Origin: Gammaproteobacteria bacterium
GTDB lineage: Bacteria > Pseudomonadota > Gammaproteobacteria > UBA9214
Length of the DNA: 7,782 bases
Direction: 5' to 3'
NCBI GenBank assembly: GCA_020027635.1
Contig: JAHKKL010000068.1
Location: forward strand, 1 to 7,782
Below the pieces are notes generated by a model that was not told where the DNA came from, did no database searches, and worked only from the letters and a program-made list of their open reading frames with translations. How positions within the stretch are numbered: the first letter of the stretch is position 1; each line of letters opens with the position of its first letter. The position numbers and the translations under genes are program-made. Below, piece after piece: positions 1-7,782 of this stretch.

Positions 1-1112
1 CCCACGTGAGTGTCGCCGATGTAGCTCAGGTGATTGATCTTCGAACCCTCGCCGACCTGCGATTTCTTGATTTCCACGAAATTGCCGATATGGCTGCCCG
101 CCGCCAGCACCGTCTCAGGACGAATACGCGTGAACGGGCCAACGCGCGCCCTGTCACCGATGGCTGCGTCCTCAATGACGCAGTTGGGGAGGATGGTGAC
201 GTCATCACCGACTGAAGTATCGCGTATGACCACGTTCGGTCCTATCGTGACGCGGTCACCGAGTCTGACCGTCCCTTCCAGCACCACGTTCACATCGATC
301 ACGACATCCTGCCCTGCCGTCAGCTGCCCGCGCAGGTCGAAGCGCGCCGGATCGATGAGCGTCACTCCTGCCCGCAGGCAGTCCTGCGCCTGACGCTGCT
401 GGAAACAGCGCTCCAGCGTCGCAAGCTGGGTGCGGTCATTCACACCGAGAATCTCGTGCGGGTCCGCGGCGCGTACACCGCGCACTGGCACACCATCGCG
501 CACGGCAAGCGCGACCACGTCGGTCAGGTAGAACTCGCCCTGTGCGTTACTGTTGTCCAGCGCCTGTACCCAGGCGCGCAGGCGCACGGCGGGCGAGGCG
601 AGAAAGCCGCTGTTGATCTCCCGGATGCGGCGCTGCTCGGCGGTGGCGTCCTTCTCCTCGACGATGGCGCGGATGTTGCCGCCGGCGTCGTGCAGGATGC
701 GGCCATAGCCAGTGGGATCATCGATCTCGGCAGTCAGCACGGCCAGGCCGCCCTGGGCGGCGATGCAGAGCAGCTTCTCCAGCGTGGCCGGCGCGATCAG
801 GGGCACGTCACCGTACATGACCAGCACGATTCGGGTATCAGGGACATCGGGCAGTACCTGGGCGACGGCGTGTCCCGTTCCCAGCTGACGTTCCTGTATC
901 ACCCAGTGCACGCCAGCCTTTGCGAATGCACGACGCACCTGATCGGCGCCATGGCCGATGACGACGTGGATGGCCGTAGCTTCCAGCCGGTACGCCGTGT
1001 CAAGGGCGTGGGCCAGCAGGGGTCGCCCCCCCAAAGGATGCAGCACCTTGGGAAGGTCGGAGCGCATGCGTGTACCCTGGCCGGCCGCCAGGACAATAAT
1101 GCTCAGGTCCAT
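1..1112 (-). CDS. glmU: Bifunctional UDP-GlcNAc pyrophosphorylase / glucosamine-1-phosphate acetyltransferase, 3' end missing
   Basis: GlmU acetylates glucosamine-1-phosphate and then couples the product to UTP, giving UDP-GlcNAc for peptidoglycan and lipopolysaccharide in the cytoplasm. The frame is open from ATG at 1112 to the window edge: 370 full codons of a family usually near 455 residues, so about the last 85 are missing. The N-terminal uridylyltransferase domain (about 1-227) has the nucleotide-binding loop LAAGQGTRM (8-16) with SDLPKVL (18-24), the QLGTGHA motif (76-82) and metal-binding D102 in YGDVPL. A left-handed beta-helix of hexapeptide repeats (such as IGPNVVIRDTSVGDDVTI) follows from about residue 250. 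H361 in the SKINHLSYIGD stretch aligns with the acetyltransferase catalytic His (E. coli H363). The start fits the family N-terminus, but there is no clear Shine-Dalgarno upstream, only a T-rich stretch. It lies downstream of the atp genes, a common gammaproteobacterial arrangement. Identity is certain; the C-terminal acetyl-CoA site cannot be seen. Confidence 0.97.
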   Translation of the reverse strand, partial: MDLSIIVLAAGQGTRMRSDLPKVLHPLGGRPLLAHALDTAYRLEATAIHVVIGHGADQVRRAFAKAGVHWVIQERQLGTGHAVAQVLPDVPDTRIVLVMYGDVPLIAPATLEKLLCIAAQGGLAVLTAEIDDPTGYGRILHDAGGNIRAIVEEKDATAEQRRIREINSGFLASPAVRLRAWVQALDNSNAQGEFYLTDVVALAVRDGVPVRGVRAADPHEILGVNDRTQLATLERCFQQRQAQDCLRAGVTLIDPARFDLRGQLTAGQDVVIDVNVVLEGTVRLGDRVTIGPNVVIRDTSVGDDVTILPNCVIEDAAIGDRARVGPFTRIRPETVLAAGSHIGNFVEIKKSQVGEGSKINHLSYIGDTHV

Positions 1113-1117
1113 ACAGG

Positions 1118-1149
1118 AAAAAACGTCACTTCGACAGACAAGGTTAACG
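1118..1149 (-). terminator. Weak hairpin plus T6 before glmU (possible terminator or attenuator)
   Basis: On the minus strand, CGTTA (1149-1145) can pair with TGACG (1128-1124) including one G-T pair. After a 2-base bulge, CTT (1142-1140) pairs with AAG (1131-1129), leaving an 8-base loop. The stem is followed directly by TTTTTT (1123-1118). This is the shape of an intrinsic terminator, but the stem is short, bulged and AT-rich, so it may end few transcripts. It ends only 5 bases before the glmU ATG, so it would affect glmU as well as the end of the upstream operon. Confidence 0.25.
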
Positions 1150-1182
1150 GCAACGCCCGGGACAACTTGCAAGCGTCAGGCG

Positions 1183-1207
1183 GTGGCGATCATAACATGG
1201 ACGCCAC
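1183..1207 (-). repeat. Inverted repeat GTGGCG/CGCCAC around the possible -10
   Basis: A perfect 6-base inverted repeat (1183-1188 and 1202-1207) flanks a 13-base spacer that holds the TATGAT hexamer. In RNA it could form a GC-rich hairpin about 20 bases after the FKBP stop codon. No T-tract follows, so it is not a classic intrinsic terminator. It could be an mRNA 3'-end stabiliser or an operator, or it could be chance in GC-rich DNA. Confidence 0.3.
1189..1197 (-). promoter_or_regulatory. Possible extended -10 promoter element for glmU
   Basis: On the minus strand this reads TGTTATGAT: a TATGAT hexamer (five of six to TATAAT) preceded by TGn, the extended -10 pattern of sigma70 promoters. 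The best -35 candidate is CTGACT, at the FKBP stop codon, but its 19-base spacer is long. It would give a leader of about 70 bases before the glmU ATG. An own promoter would uncouple glmU from the ATP synthase operon. It was recognised by eye only, and short matches like this arise by chance. Confidence 0.35.
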
Positions 1208-1224
1208 GGAGGCAGTCAGTGCGG

Positions 1225-1713
1225 TCAGTGCAGCACCGGCATGGCCATGGGAGGCACGCCGTTGTGAATTTCCTCCGTGGTGGCGTCGCGGATTTCGACC
1301 ACCTTGATATGGAAGGTAATGATCTTGCCGGCCATCGGGTGGTTGCCATCCACCGTCAACTTGCCGCTTTCGATGCGGGTGACGACGAATTTCCTGGCAT
1401 CGCCCTGGTCGTTCATCATCTCCACCTCGGCGCCGACGCGCCGGAACTCGGGTGGAACATTCTCGATGTCGTCGGTATAGGTGAGGCTTTCGTCATGCGC
1501 ACCGAAGCCCTCCTCCGGCGTCAGCGATACTTCCACGATGTCCCCCACCACGCAGCCCTCCATCGCCGCCTCGACCTTCTCGAACATGTCGTGCTTGCCG
1601 CCATGGACGTAACTGATCGGGATATCGGACTGCTCGAGCACGTCGCCCGTCTCGTCCTGGATGGAATAGGTAAAGGCCACCACCTTGTTGCGGCCAACAA
1701 ACTGGTCGTCCAT
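1225..1713 (-). CDS. FKBP-type peptidyl-prolyl cis-trans isomerase, SlyD-like
   Basis: This 162-residue protein is predicted to speed cis-trans isomerisation of X-Pro bonds and act as a folding chaperone in the cytoplasm. It has no signal peptide or membrane segment. Residues about 8-68 and 124-146 form a split FKBP domain (YVHGGKHDMFEKVEAAMEG at 35-53; VDGNHPMAGK at 121-130), with an insert-in-flap domain between (about 70-122), as in SlyD. The tail is short (NGVPPMAMPVLH) and lacks the His/Cys-rich metal-binding extension of E. coli SlyD, so nickel binding is not expected. Where SlyD has a Gly-Leu-Glu triad this protein has Lys-Val-Glu (46-48). The frame stays open upstream into atpC, but ATG 1713 gives the normal N-terminus and avoids overlap. 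The Shine-Dalgarno is weak. It starts 19 bases after atpC and probably shares its transcript. The family is clear; calling it slyD or fkpB by name would be a guess. Confidence 0.93.
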   Translation of the reverse strand: MDDQFVGRNKVVAFTYSIQDETGDVLEQSDIPISYVHGGKHDMFEKVEAAMEGCVVGDIVEVSLTPEEGFGAHDESLTYTDDIENVPPEFRRVGAEVEMMNDQGDARKFVVTRIESGKLTVDGNHPMAGKIITFHIKVVEIRDATTEEIHNGVPPMAMPVLH

Positions 1714-1732
1714 TGTGTAAAGCCCGGGTGCC

Positions 1733-2152
1733 CTAGCGCTTGTGGCGCAGCTTCTGAATGGCACGCAGCTGCGCGATGGACTGGGCCAGCTCAGCCTGAG
1801 CCTTGGCATAATCGATGTCAGCGTGCTTGTCGGCGAGCATGCGCTCGGCCCGCTCCTTGGCCTGTACGGCGGCCGCTTCGTCAAGATCGTGGGCGCGGAT
1901 GGCGGTATCCGCCAGTACCGTCACCACGTGCGGCTGGACCTCCAGCATGCCTCCGGAGATGAAGAAGGACTGCTCGGAGCCATCCGCCTGCTGCACCCGT
2001 ACCTCTCCGGGCTTGAGCCGTGTCAGCAGCGGCGCGTGGCGCGGTGCGATACCGACCTCGCCCATTTCCGCCGGTGCGAACACCATCGTCACCGTCCCCG
2101 AAAAGATTTCGGCCTCGGCGCTAACGATGTCAACGTGCAGTGTCATTGCCAT
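1733..2152 (-). CDS. atpC: ATP synthase F1 epsilon subunit
   Basis: Epsilon is part of the F1 rotor, contacting gamma and the c-ring, and its C-terminal helices can block ATP hydrolysis. The protein has 139 residues, the same as in E. coli. The N-terminal beta-sandwich (about 1-86) includes the family stretch EVGIAPRHAPLLTRLKPGEV (residues 32-51) and SGGMLEV. The C-terminal helical hairpin (about 88-139) is Ala-rich and charged, and ends in RHKR. ATG 2152 lies 11 bases after the atpD stop with a GGA 9-11 bases upstream. A second in-frame ATG two codons later (MAMTLHV) is a possible alternative start. It is the last of the eight synthase genes and is followed closely by the FKBP gene. Confidence 0.98.
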   Translation of the reverse strand: MAMTLHVDIVSAEAEIFSGTVTMVFAPAEMGEVGIAPRHAPLLTRLKPGEVRVQQADGSEQSFFISGGMLEVQPHVVTVLADTAIRAHDLDEAAAVQAKERAERMLADKHADIDYAKAQAELAQSIAQLRAIQKLRHKR

Positions 2153-2163
2153 TGTAGTATCCG

Positions 2164-3600
<1,437 letters not shown>

Positions 3601-4461
3601 TCAGACTGCGGCCGCGCCACCGACGATCTCGGAGATCTCCTGGGTAATGGCGGCCTGGCGTGCCTTGTTGTAGACCAGCTGCAGCTCTTCGATCAGGTTG
3701 CCCGCATTATCCGTTGCCGACCTCATGGCGACCATGCGCGCCGCCTGCTCGCAGGCGAGGTTCTCCACGACAGCCTGGTAGACCAGTGATTCGATGTAGC
3801 GGATCATCAGCGCGTCCATCACCGGCTTTGAGTCCGGCTCGTAGATGTAATCCCAGTGAGACTCGAGCTCCTTGTCCTCGCTGCCCTGCAGCGGTATCAA
3901 CTGCTTCATTACCGGCTGCTGCGACATGGTGTTGATGAACGTGTTGCAGGCCACGTAGAGACGGTCAATGCGCGCCTCCGCATAGGCATCCAGCATGACC
4001 TTCACGGTACCGATCAGTTCCACTATCGACGGCGTATCACCCAGAGCAACGGCCGTTGCGACCACGTTCCCACCGAGGCGCTTGAAAAAGGCATTGCTCT
4101 TGCTGCCGATCAGCGTCAGGTCGATCTCGATTCCGTCGGTGTGCCAGTGCTTCATCGTGGTTATGACCTGCTTGAACAGGTTGATGTTCAAGCCGCCGCA
4201 CAAGCCACGGTCGGTGGAGACGATGATCACCCCGACACGTCTGGCCTCACGCTCCGCCAGAAACGGATGGTGATATTCAGGATGCGCTCGTGCCAGATGC
4301 GAAATGACGTTCTGTATCTTCTCGGCATAGGGCCGTGTGGAATGCATGCGCTCCTGTGCCCTGCGCATTTTGCTCGCCGCCACCATCTGCATGGCCTTGG
4401 TAATCTTCTGCGTACTCTTGATACTGGCGATCTTGCTGCGTATTTCCTTAGCGCCGGACAT
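3601..4461 (-). CDS. atpG: ATP synthase F1 gamma subunit
   Basis: Gamma is the rotating shaft inside the alpha3-beta3 head; it links proton flow through the c-ring to catalysis. It has 286 residues (287 in E. coli). The N-terminal helix carries the highly conserved [20 protein letters not shown] (residues 7-26) followed by [10 protein letters not shown]. The central Rossmann-like domain has [12 protein letters not shown] (81-92) and IGSKSNAFF. The C-terminal helix includes [14 protein letters not shown] sequence (here [17 protein letters not shown]) and ends [13 protein letters not shown]; the two terminal helices form the coiled-coil shaft. The start is backed by an AAAGGT Shine-Dalgarno with 6 bases of spacing. 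It lies 33 bases after atpA. There is no regulatory Cys insert of the chloroplast type. Confidence 0.98.
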   Translation of the reverse strand: MSGAKEIRSKIASIKSTQKITKAMQMVAASKMRRAQERMHSTRPYAEKIQNVISHLARAHPEYHHPFLAEREARRVGVIIVSTDRGLCGGLNINLFKQVITTMKHWHTDGIEIDLTLIGSKSNAFFKRLGGNVVATAVALGDTPSIVELIGTVKVMLDAYAEARIDRLYVACNTFINTMSQQPVMKQLIPLQGSEDKELESHWDYIYEPDSKPVMDALMIRYIESLVYQAVVENLACEQAARMVAMRSATDNAGNLIEELQLVYNKARQAAITQEISEIVGGAAAV

Positions 4462-4494
4462 TGCTTGACCTTTCTGTGCTCGTTGCGGTGACCG

Positions 4495-6036
4495 CTACCA
4501 GGTGTTGTTGGCCTTGAAATCCTCGATGGCAGCGCGCAGACCGGCCGCGATCTCGTCGTTGTAATCGGGCGTTGCGTTGATCTTGTCCATCAGAGCTTTC
4601 TGGTTGGTACGCAGGTAACCATGCAGCGCATGCTCGAACTCGACAACTTTTTTGATGTCGACATCATCGACATAACCCTGGTCCACGGCGAACAGGGATA
4701 CGGCCATTTCGGCGACGGACAGCGGGCTGTACTGCTTCTGCTTCATCAGTTCGGTAACGCGCTGGCCGCGCTCCAGCTGCTTGCGGGTGGTTTCGTCGAG
4801 GTCGGATGCAAACTGTGAGAACGCGGCCAGTTCCCGGTACTGGGCGAGTGCCAGTCGCACCCCGCCGCCCAGTTTTTTGATGATCTTCGTCTGGGCCGCG
4901 CCGCCTACGCGCGACACCGACAGACCGGCGTTGATGGCCGGACGGATGCCCGCGTTGAACAGATCGGATTCAAGAAAGATCTGCCCGTCGGTGATCGAGA
5001 TCACGTTGGTGGGCACGAACGCGGACACGTCACCGGCCTGTGTTTCGATGATCGGCAGAGCGGTCAGGGATCCGGTTTTGCCCTTAACCTGGCCGTTGGT
5101 GATCCTTTCCACTTCATGGGCGTTGATCCGCGAGGCGCGCTCCAGCAGGCGTGAATGCAGGTAAAACACGTCACCCGGATAGGCTTCGCGACCCGGCGGA
5201 CGGCGCAACAACAGGGAGACCTGGCGATAGGCCCAGGCCTGCTTGGTGAGGTCGTCGTAGATGATCAGGGCATCTTCGCCACGATCGCGGAAATACTCCC
5301 CCATGGCACAGCCGGCGTAGGGCGCGATGTACTGCATGGCGGCCGATTCCGCCGCCGCCGCCGCGACGACGATGGTATGTTCCATCGCCCCATGTTCCTC
5401 CAGCTTGCGCACCACCGTGGCGATGGAGGAATTCTTCTGGCCGATGGCCACGTAGATGCATTTAATCCCCGTGCCCTTCTGGTTGATGATCGCATCGATC
5501 GCCACCGCGGTCTTGCCGGTCTGGCGGTCGCCGATGATCAGCTCGCGTTGGCCGCGGCCGATCGGCACCATGGCATCGATCGACTTTAGCCCGGTCTGCA
5601 CCGGCTGGGACACGGACTGGCGCGCGATAACACCGGGTGCGATCTTCTCGATCGGCGAGGTAAGTGTGGCGCCAATCGGACCCTTGCCGTCGATCGGATT
5701 GCCGAGCGAGTCCACCACGCGTCCGAGCAGCGCCTCGCCGACCGGCACCTCCAGGATGCGGCCGGTGCACTTGACGCTGTCGCCTTCGGAGATCGTCCTG
5801 TATTCACCCAGGATCACCGCACCGACGGAGTCGCGTTCGAGGTTGAGCGCCATGCCGAAGATATTACCGGGGAACTCGAGCATTTCACCCTGCATGACAT
5901 CGGCCAGTCCGTGGATACGGGTGATACCATCCGTCAGGCTGACGACGGTCCCCTCGGTGCGCGCCTCGGAGACAGCTTCGAACTTCTCGATGCGGCGCTT
6001 GATCAGATCACTGATTTCAGTGGGATTGAGTTGCAT
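4495..6036 (-). CDS. atpA: ATP synthase F1 alpha subunit
   Basis: Alpha forms the F1 head with beta; it binds nucleotide at non-catalytic sites and gives an arginine finger to the catalytic sites. The 513 residues match E. coli exactly. The N-terminal segment [19 protein letters not shown] contacts delta at the stator. The beta-barrel domain covers about 25-95, followed by Walker A GDRQTGKT (169-176), LIIYDDL (Walker B, D261), and [10 protein letters not shown] with arginine finger R376. The C-terminal helical domain is complete and ends KANNTW. ATG 6036 lies 14 bases after atpH; its Shine-Dalgarno (AGAGGA) overlaps the atpH stop codon, a sign of translational coupling. Nothing is missing or odd. 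Confidence 0.99.
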   Translation of the reverse strand: MQLNPTEISDLIKRRIEKFEAVSEARTEGTVVSLTDGITRIHGLADVMQGEMLEFPGNIFGMALNLERDSVGAVILGEYRTISEGDSVKCTGRILEVPVGEALLGRVVDSLGNPIDGKGPIGATLTSPIEKIAPGVIARQSVSQPVQTGLKSIDAMVPIGRGQRELIIGDRQTGKTAVAIDAIINQKGTGIKCIYVAIGQKNSSIATVVRKLEEHGAMEHTIVVAAAAAESAAMQYIAPYAGCAMGEYFRDRGEDALIIYDDLTKQAWAYRQVSLLLRRPPGREAYPGDVFYLHSRLLERASRINAHEVERITNGQVKGKTGSLTALPIIETQAGDVSAFVPTNVISITDGQIFLESDLFNAGIRPAINAGLSVSRVGGAAQTKIIKKLGGGVRLALAQYRELAAFSQFASDLDETTRKQLERGQRVTELMKQKQYSPLSVAEMAVSLFAVDQGYVDDVDIKKVVEFEHALHGYLRTNQKALMDKINATPDYNDEIAAGLRAAIEDFKANNTW

Positions 6037-6050
6037 AGCGTGTAGTCCTC

Positions 6051-6587
6051 TTAATGGCTCAGTGCATTGCCCAAGCGTTCGAGCTTGCCGCGGACTGAGC
6101 CGTCGATAACCAGGTCTCCGGCACGGATGATGGCCCCGCCAATCAGCGATGCATCAGTGGTACAAACGAGTTCGATCTCGCGCCCCAGGCGCTGCTTCAG
6201 CGCGGCCGTGACCGCCGCCTGCTGCGCTTCGGTGGCGGGAAACGCCGTGATGAGTTCGGCCCGTACGGATTTCTCGGCCTCACGGCGCTGGATCTCGAAC
6301 AGGGCGGCGATCTCCGGCAGCAGTTTCAGACGCCGGTTCTCCGCCAGCAGGCGGATGAAATTGTGGCAGTTGTCATCCAGCCGCTCGGCGCCGATGTCGA
6401 TGAAAAGCTCGGCGAGTTGTGTCTCCGTCAGGCGCGGATTTTCAATCAGTCCCACCATTTCCGGATCGGCGGCGACGATCGCGAGGAACTCCAGCATGCC
6501 GGACCATTCCTTCAGGGCTTGATGCGAATCGGCGAACAGAAACGCGGCCTGGGCGTAGGGACGTGCGATGGTGAGTATTTCAGCCAT
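6051..6587 (-). CDS. atpH: ATP synthase F1 delta subunit
   Basis: Delta sits on top of F1 and ties the alpha N-termini to the b-dimer, completing the stator. It has 178 residues (177 in E. coli). The start [16 protein letters not shown] is the family signature of the N-terminal six-helix bundle (about 1-105). The [18 protein letters not shown] stretch (76-93) is also typical. The C-terminal domain has [20 protein letters not shown] and a closing [15 protein letters not shown]. The start lies 12 bases after atpF, and its AGGA Shine-Dalgarno includes the atpF stop codon, so the two are probably translationally coupled. Confidence 0.98.
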   Translation of the reverse strand: MAEILTIARPYAQAAFLFADSHQALKEWSGMLEFLAIVAADPEMVGLIENPRLTETQLAELFIDIGAERLDDNCHNFIRLLAENRRLKLLPEIAALFEIQRREAEKSVRAELITAFPATEAQQAAVTAALKQRLGREIELVCTTDASLIGGAIIRAGDLVIDGSVRGKLERLGNALSH

Positions 6588-6599
6588 GGCGGTGCTTTC

Positions 6600-7070
6600 C
6601 TAGATCTCTGCGGCCAGTTGGGTGAGCAGTTCGGCATGCACCGTCTCATCCACCTCGCGCTGCAGCACCTTGCCGGCGCCCAGCATCGCCAGGGCGACCA
6701 CCTGTCCGCGCAGATCTTCCTTGGCCCGGTTGATTTCCTGGTTGATTTCGGCGCGTGCCGCGGTCAGCAGGCGACTGCCCTCTTCCCGTGCATTGCCCTT
6801 GGCCTCGTCGATGATTTCATTCGCGCGCTTCTCCGCCCGGTTGATGATCTCGCCGGCCTGCTCCTTGACTTCACGGAGTATTTCCTTGGCACGCTCCTCG
6901 GCCAGCTGCTTCTCATGCTTGCCGCGCTCGCCCGCCGCGAGACCGTCGGCGATTTTCTTCTTCCGTTCCTGCAGGGCATGCATGATGGGCGGCCACACGT
7001 ATTTCATGCAGAACATGACGAACAGGAAAAAGGCGATCGCCTGACCAATCAGGGTGGCATTGATATTCAT
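6600..7070 (-). CDS. atpF: ATP synthase Fo b subunit
   Basis: The b subunit is a homodimer in the peripheral stalk, anchored in the inner membrane beside subunit a and reaching up to delta. Its 156 residues match E. coli in length. The N-terminus [20 protein letters not shown] begins a single membrane helix (about 5-26), followed by KYVWPP (23-28), the usual hinge. The rest is a long charged helix with repeated Glu/Lys/Arg/Ala, the coiled-coil dimer region, ending with a delta-binding segment ([19 protein letters not shown]). A GAGGT Shine-Dalgarno precedes ATG 7070. Only one b gene is present, unlike the b/b' pairs of alphaproteobacteria and cyanobacteria. Confidence 0.98.
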   Translation of the reverse strand: MNINATLIGQAIAFFLFVMFCMKYVWPPIMHALQERKKKIADGLAAGERGKHEKQLAEERAKEILREVKEQAGEIINRAEKRANEIIDEAKGNAREEGSRLLTAARAEINQEINRAKEDLRGQVVALAMLGAGKVLQREVDETVHAELLTQLAAEI

Positions 7071-7106
7071 GTCAGAACCTCGGCTGGCTTGAACAATGAA
7101 ATGCCG

Positions 7107-7782
<676 letters not shown>

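Larger units (their letters stand above)
1113..1224 (-). other. glmU leader / FKBP-glmU intergenic region
   Basis: This 112-base gap is the longest non-coding stretch in the window. It contains, in transcription order, a possible extended -10 promoter inside the loop of an inverted repeat, a perfect 8-base palindrome (CTTGCAAG, 1166-1173), a GTTAAC site (1143-1148), and a weak hairpin ending in six T just before the glmU start. No open frame of note lies here. The T-rich, Shine-Dalgarno-poor sequence before the ATG may mean glmU translation starts by an S1-type, U-rich recognition. That is inference. Confidence 0.5.

Noticed and set aside
1714..1884. N-terminal extension of the isomerase into atpC (start at 1884)
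   Set aside because: The extra 57 residues overlap the atpC coding region in another frame and look like shadow sequence (Arg/Ser/Pro-rich); the FKBP fold begins soon after ATG 1713.
456..1962. Long plus-strand open frames opposite glmU, the isomerase and atpC (up to 334 codons)
   Set aside because: They lie antisense to clearly recognised genes, have low-complexity Arg/Ala/Ser- or His/Gly-rich products with no known motif, and are expected by chance in GC-rich DNA.

Overview
This window carries most of an F-type (F1Fo) ATP synthase operon, entirely on the minus strand, followed by a peptidyl-prolyl isomerase gene and glmU. Read in the direction of transcription (high to low coordinates) the order is atpB (3' part only), atpE, atpF, atpH, atpA, atpG, atpD, atpC, an FKBP/SlyD-type isomerase gene, and glmU (cut off by the left edge of the window). 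All genes face the same way, and apart from the 112-base leader of glmU no gap exceeds about 60 bases.

The organism is very probably a GC-rich gammaproteobacterium. The eight-gene order atpBEFHAGDC with a single b subunit, glmU downstream, and protein lengths and sequences close to the Escherichia coli subunits (b 156 aa, epsilon 139 aa, alpha 513 aa, gamma 286 aa, c 78 aa) all point there. GC-rich sulfur-oxidiser-type lineages such as Chromatiales would fit, but nothing in the window fixes the order or genus.

Layout: 7384-7782 a subunit; 7107-7343 c; 6600-7070 b; 6051-6587 delta; 4495-6036 alpha; 3601-4461 gamma; 2164-3540 beta; 1733-2152 epsilon; 1225-1713 FKBP isomerase; 1113-1224 a short leader with possible regulatory signals; 1-1112 GlmU. 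Subunits a, b and c form the membrane proton channel and stator, delta joins the stator to the head, alpha and beta form the catalytic head, and gamma and epsilon form the central stalk. Every key residue I looked for is present: Walker A motifs in alpha and beta, the beta catalytic Glu, the alpha arginine finger, the c-ring Asp, and the a-subunit Arg. The operon looks complete and functional from subunit a onward.

The main departures from the textbook layout are the isomerase gene between atpC and glmU, and the glmU leader, which has no clear Shine-Dalgarno site but does have a possible extended -10 promoter and a weak hairpin ending in six T. I see no mobile element, CRISPR array, tRNA, rRNA or defence gene, and nothing that amounts to a new biological system. 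This is mostly a conserved housekeeping region.
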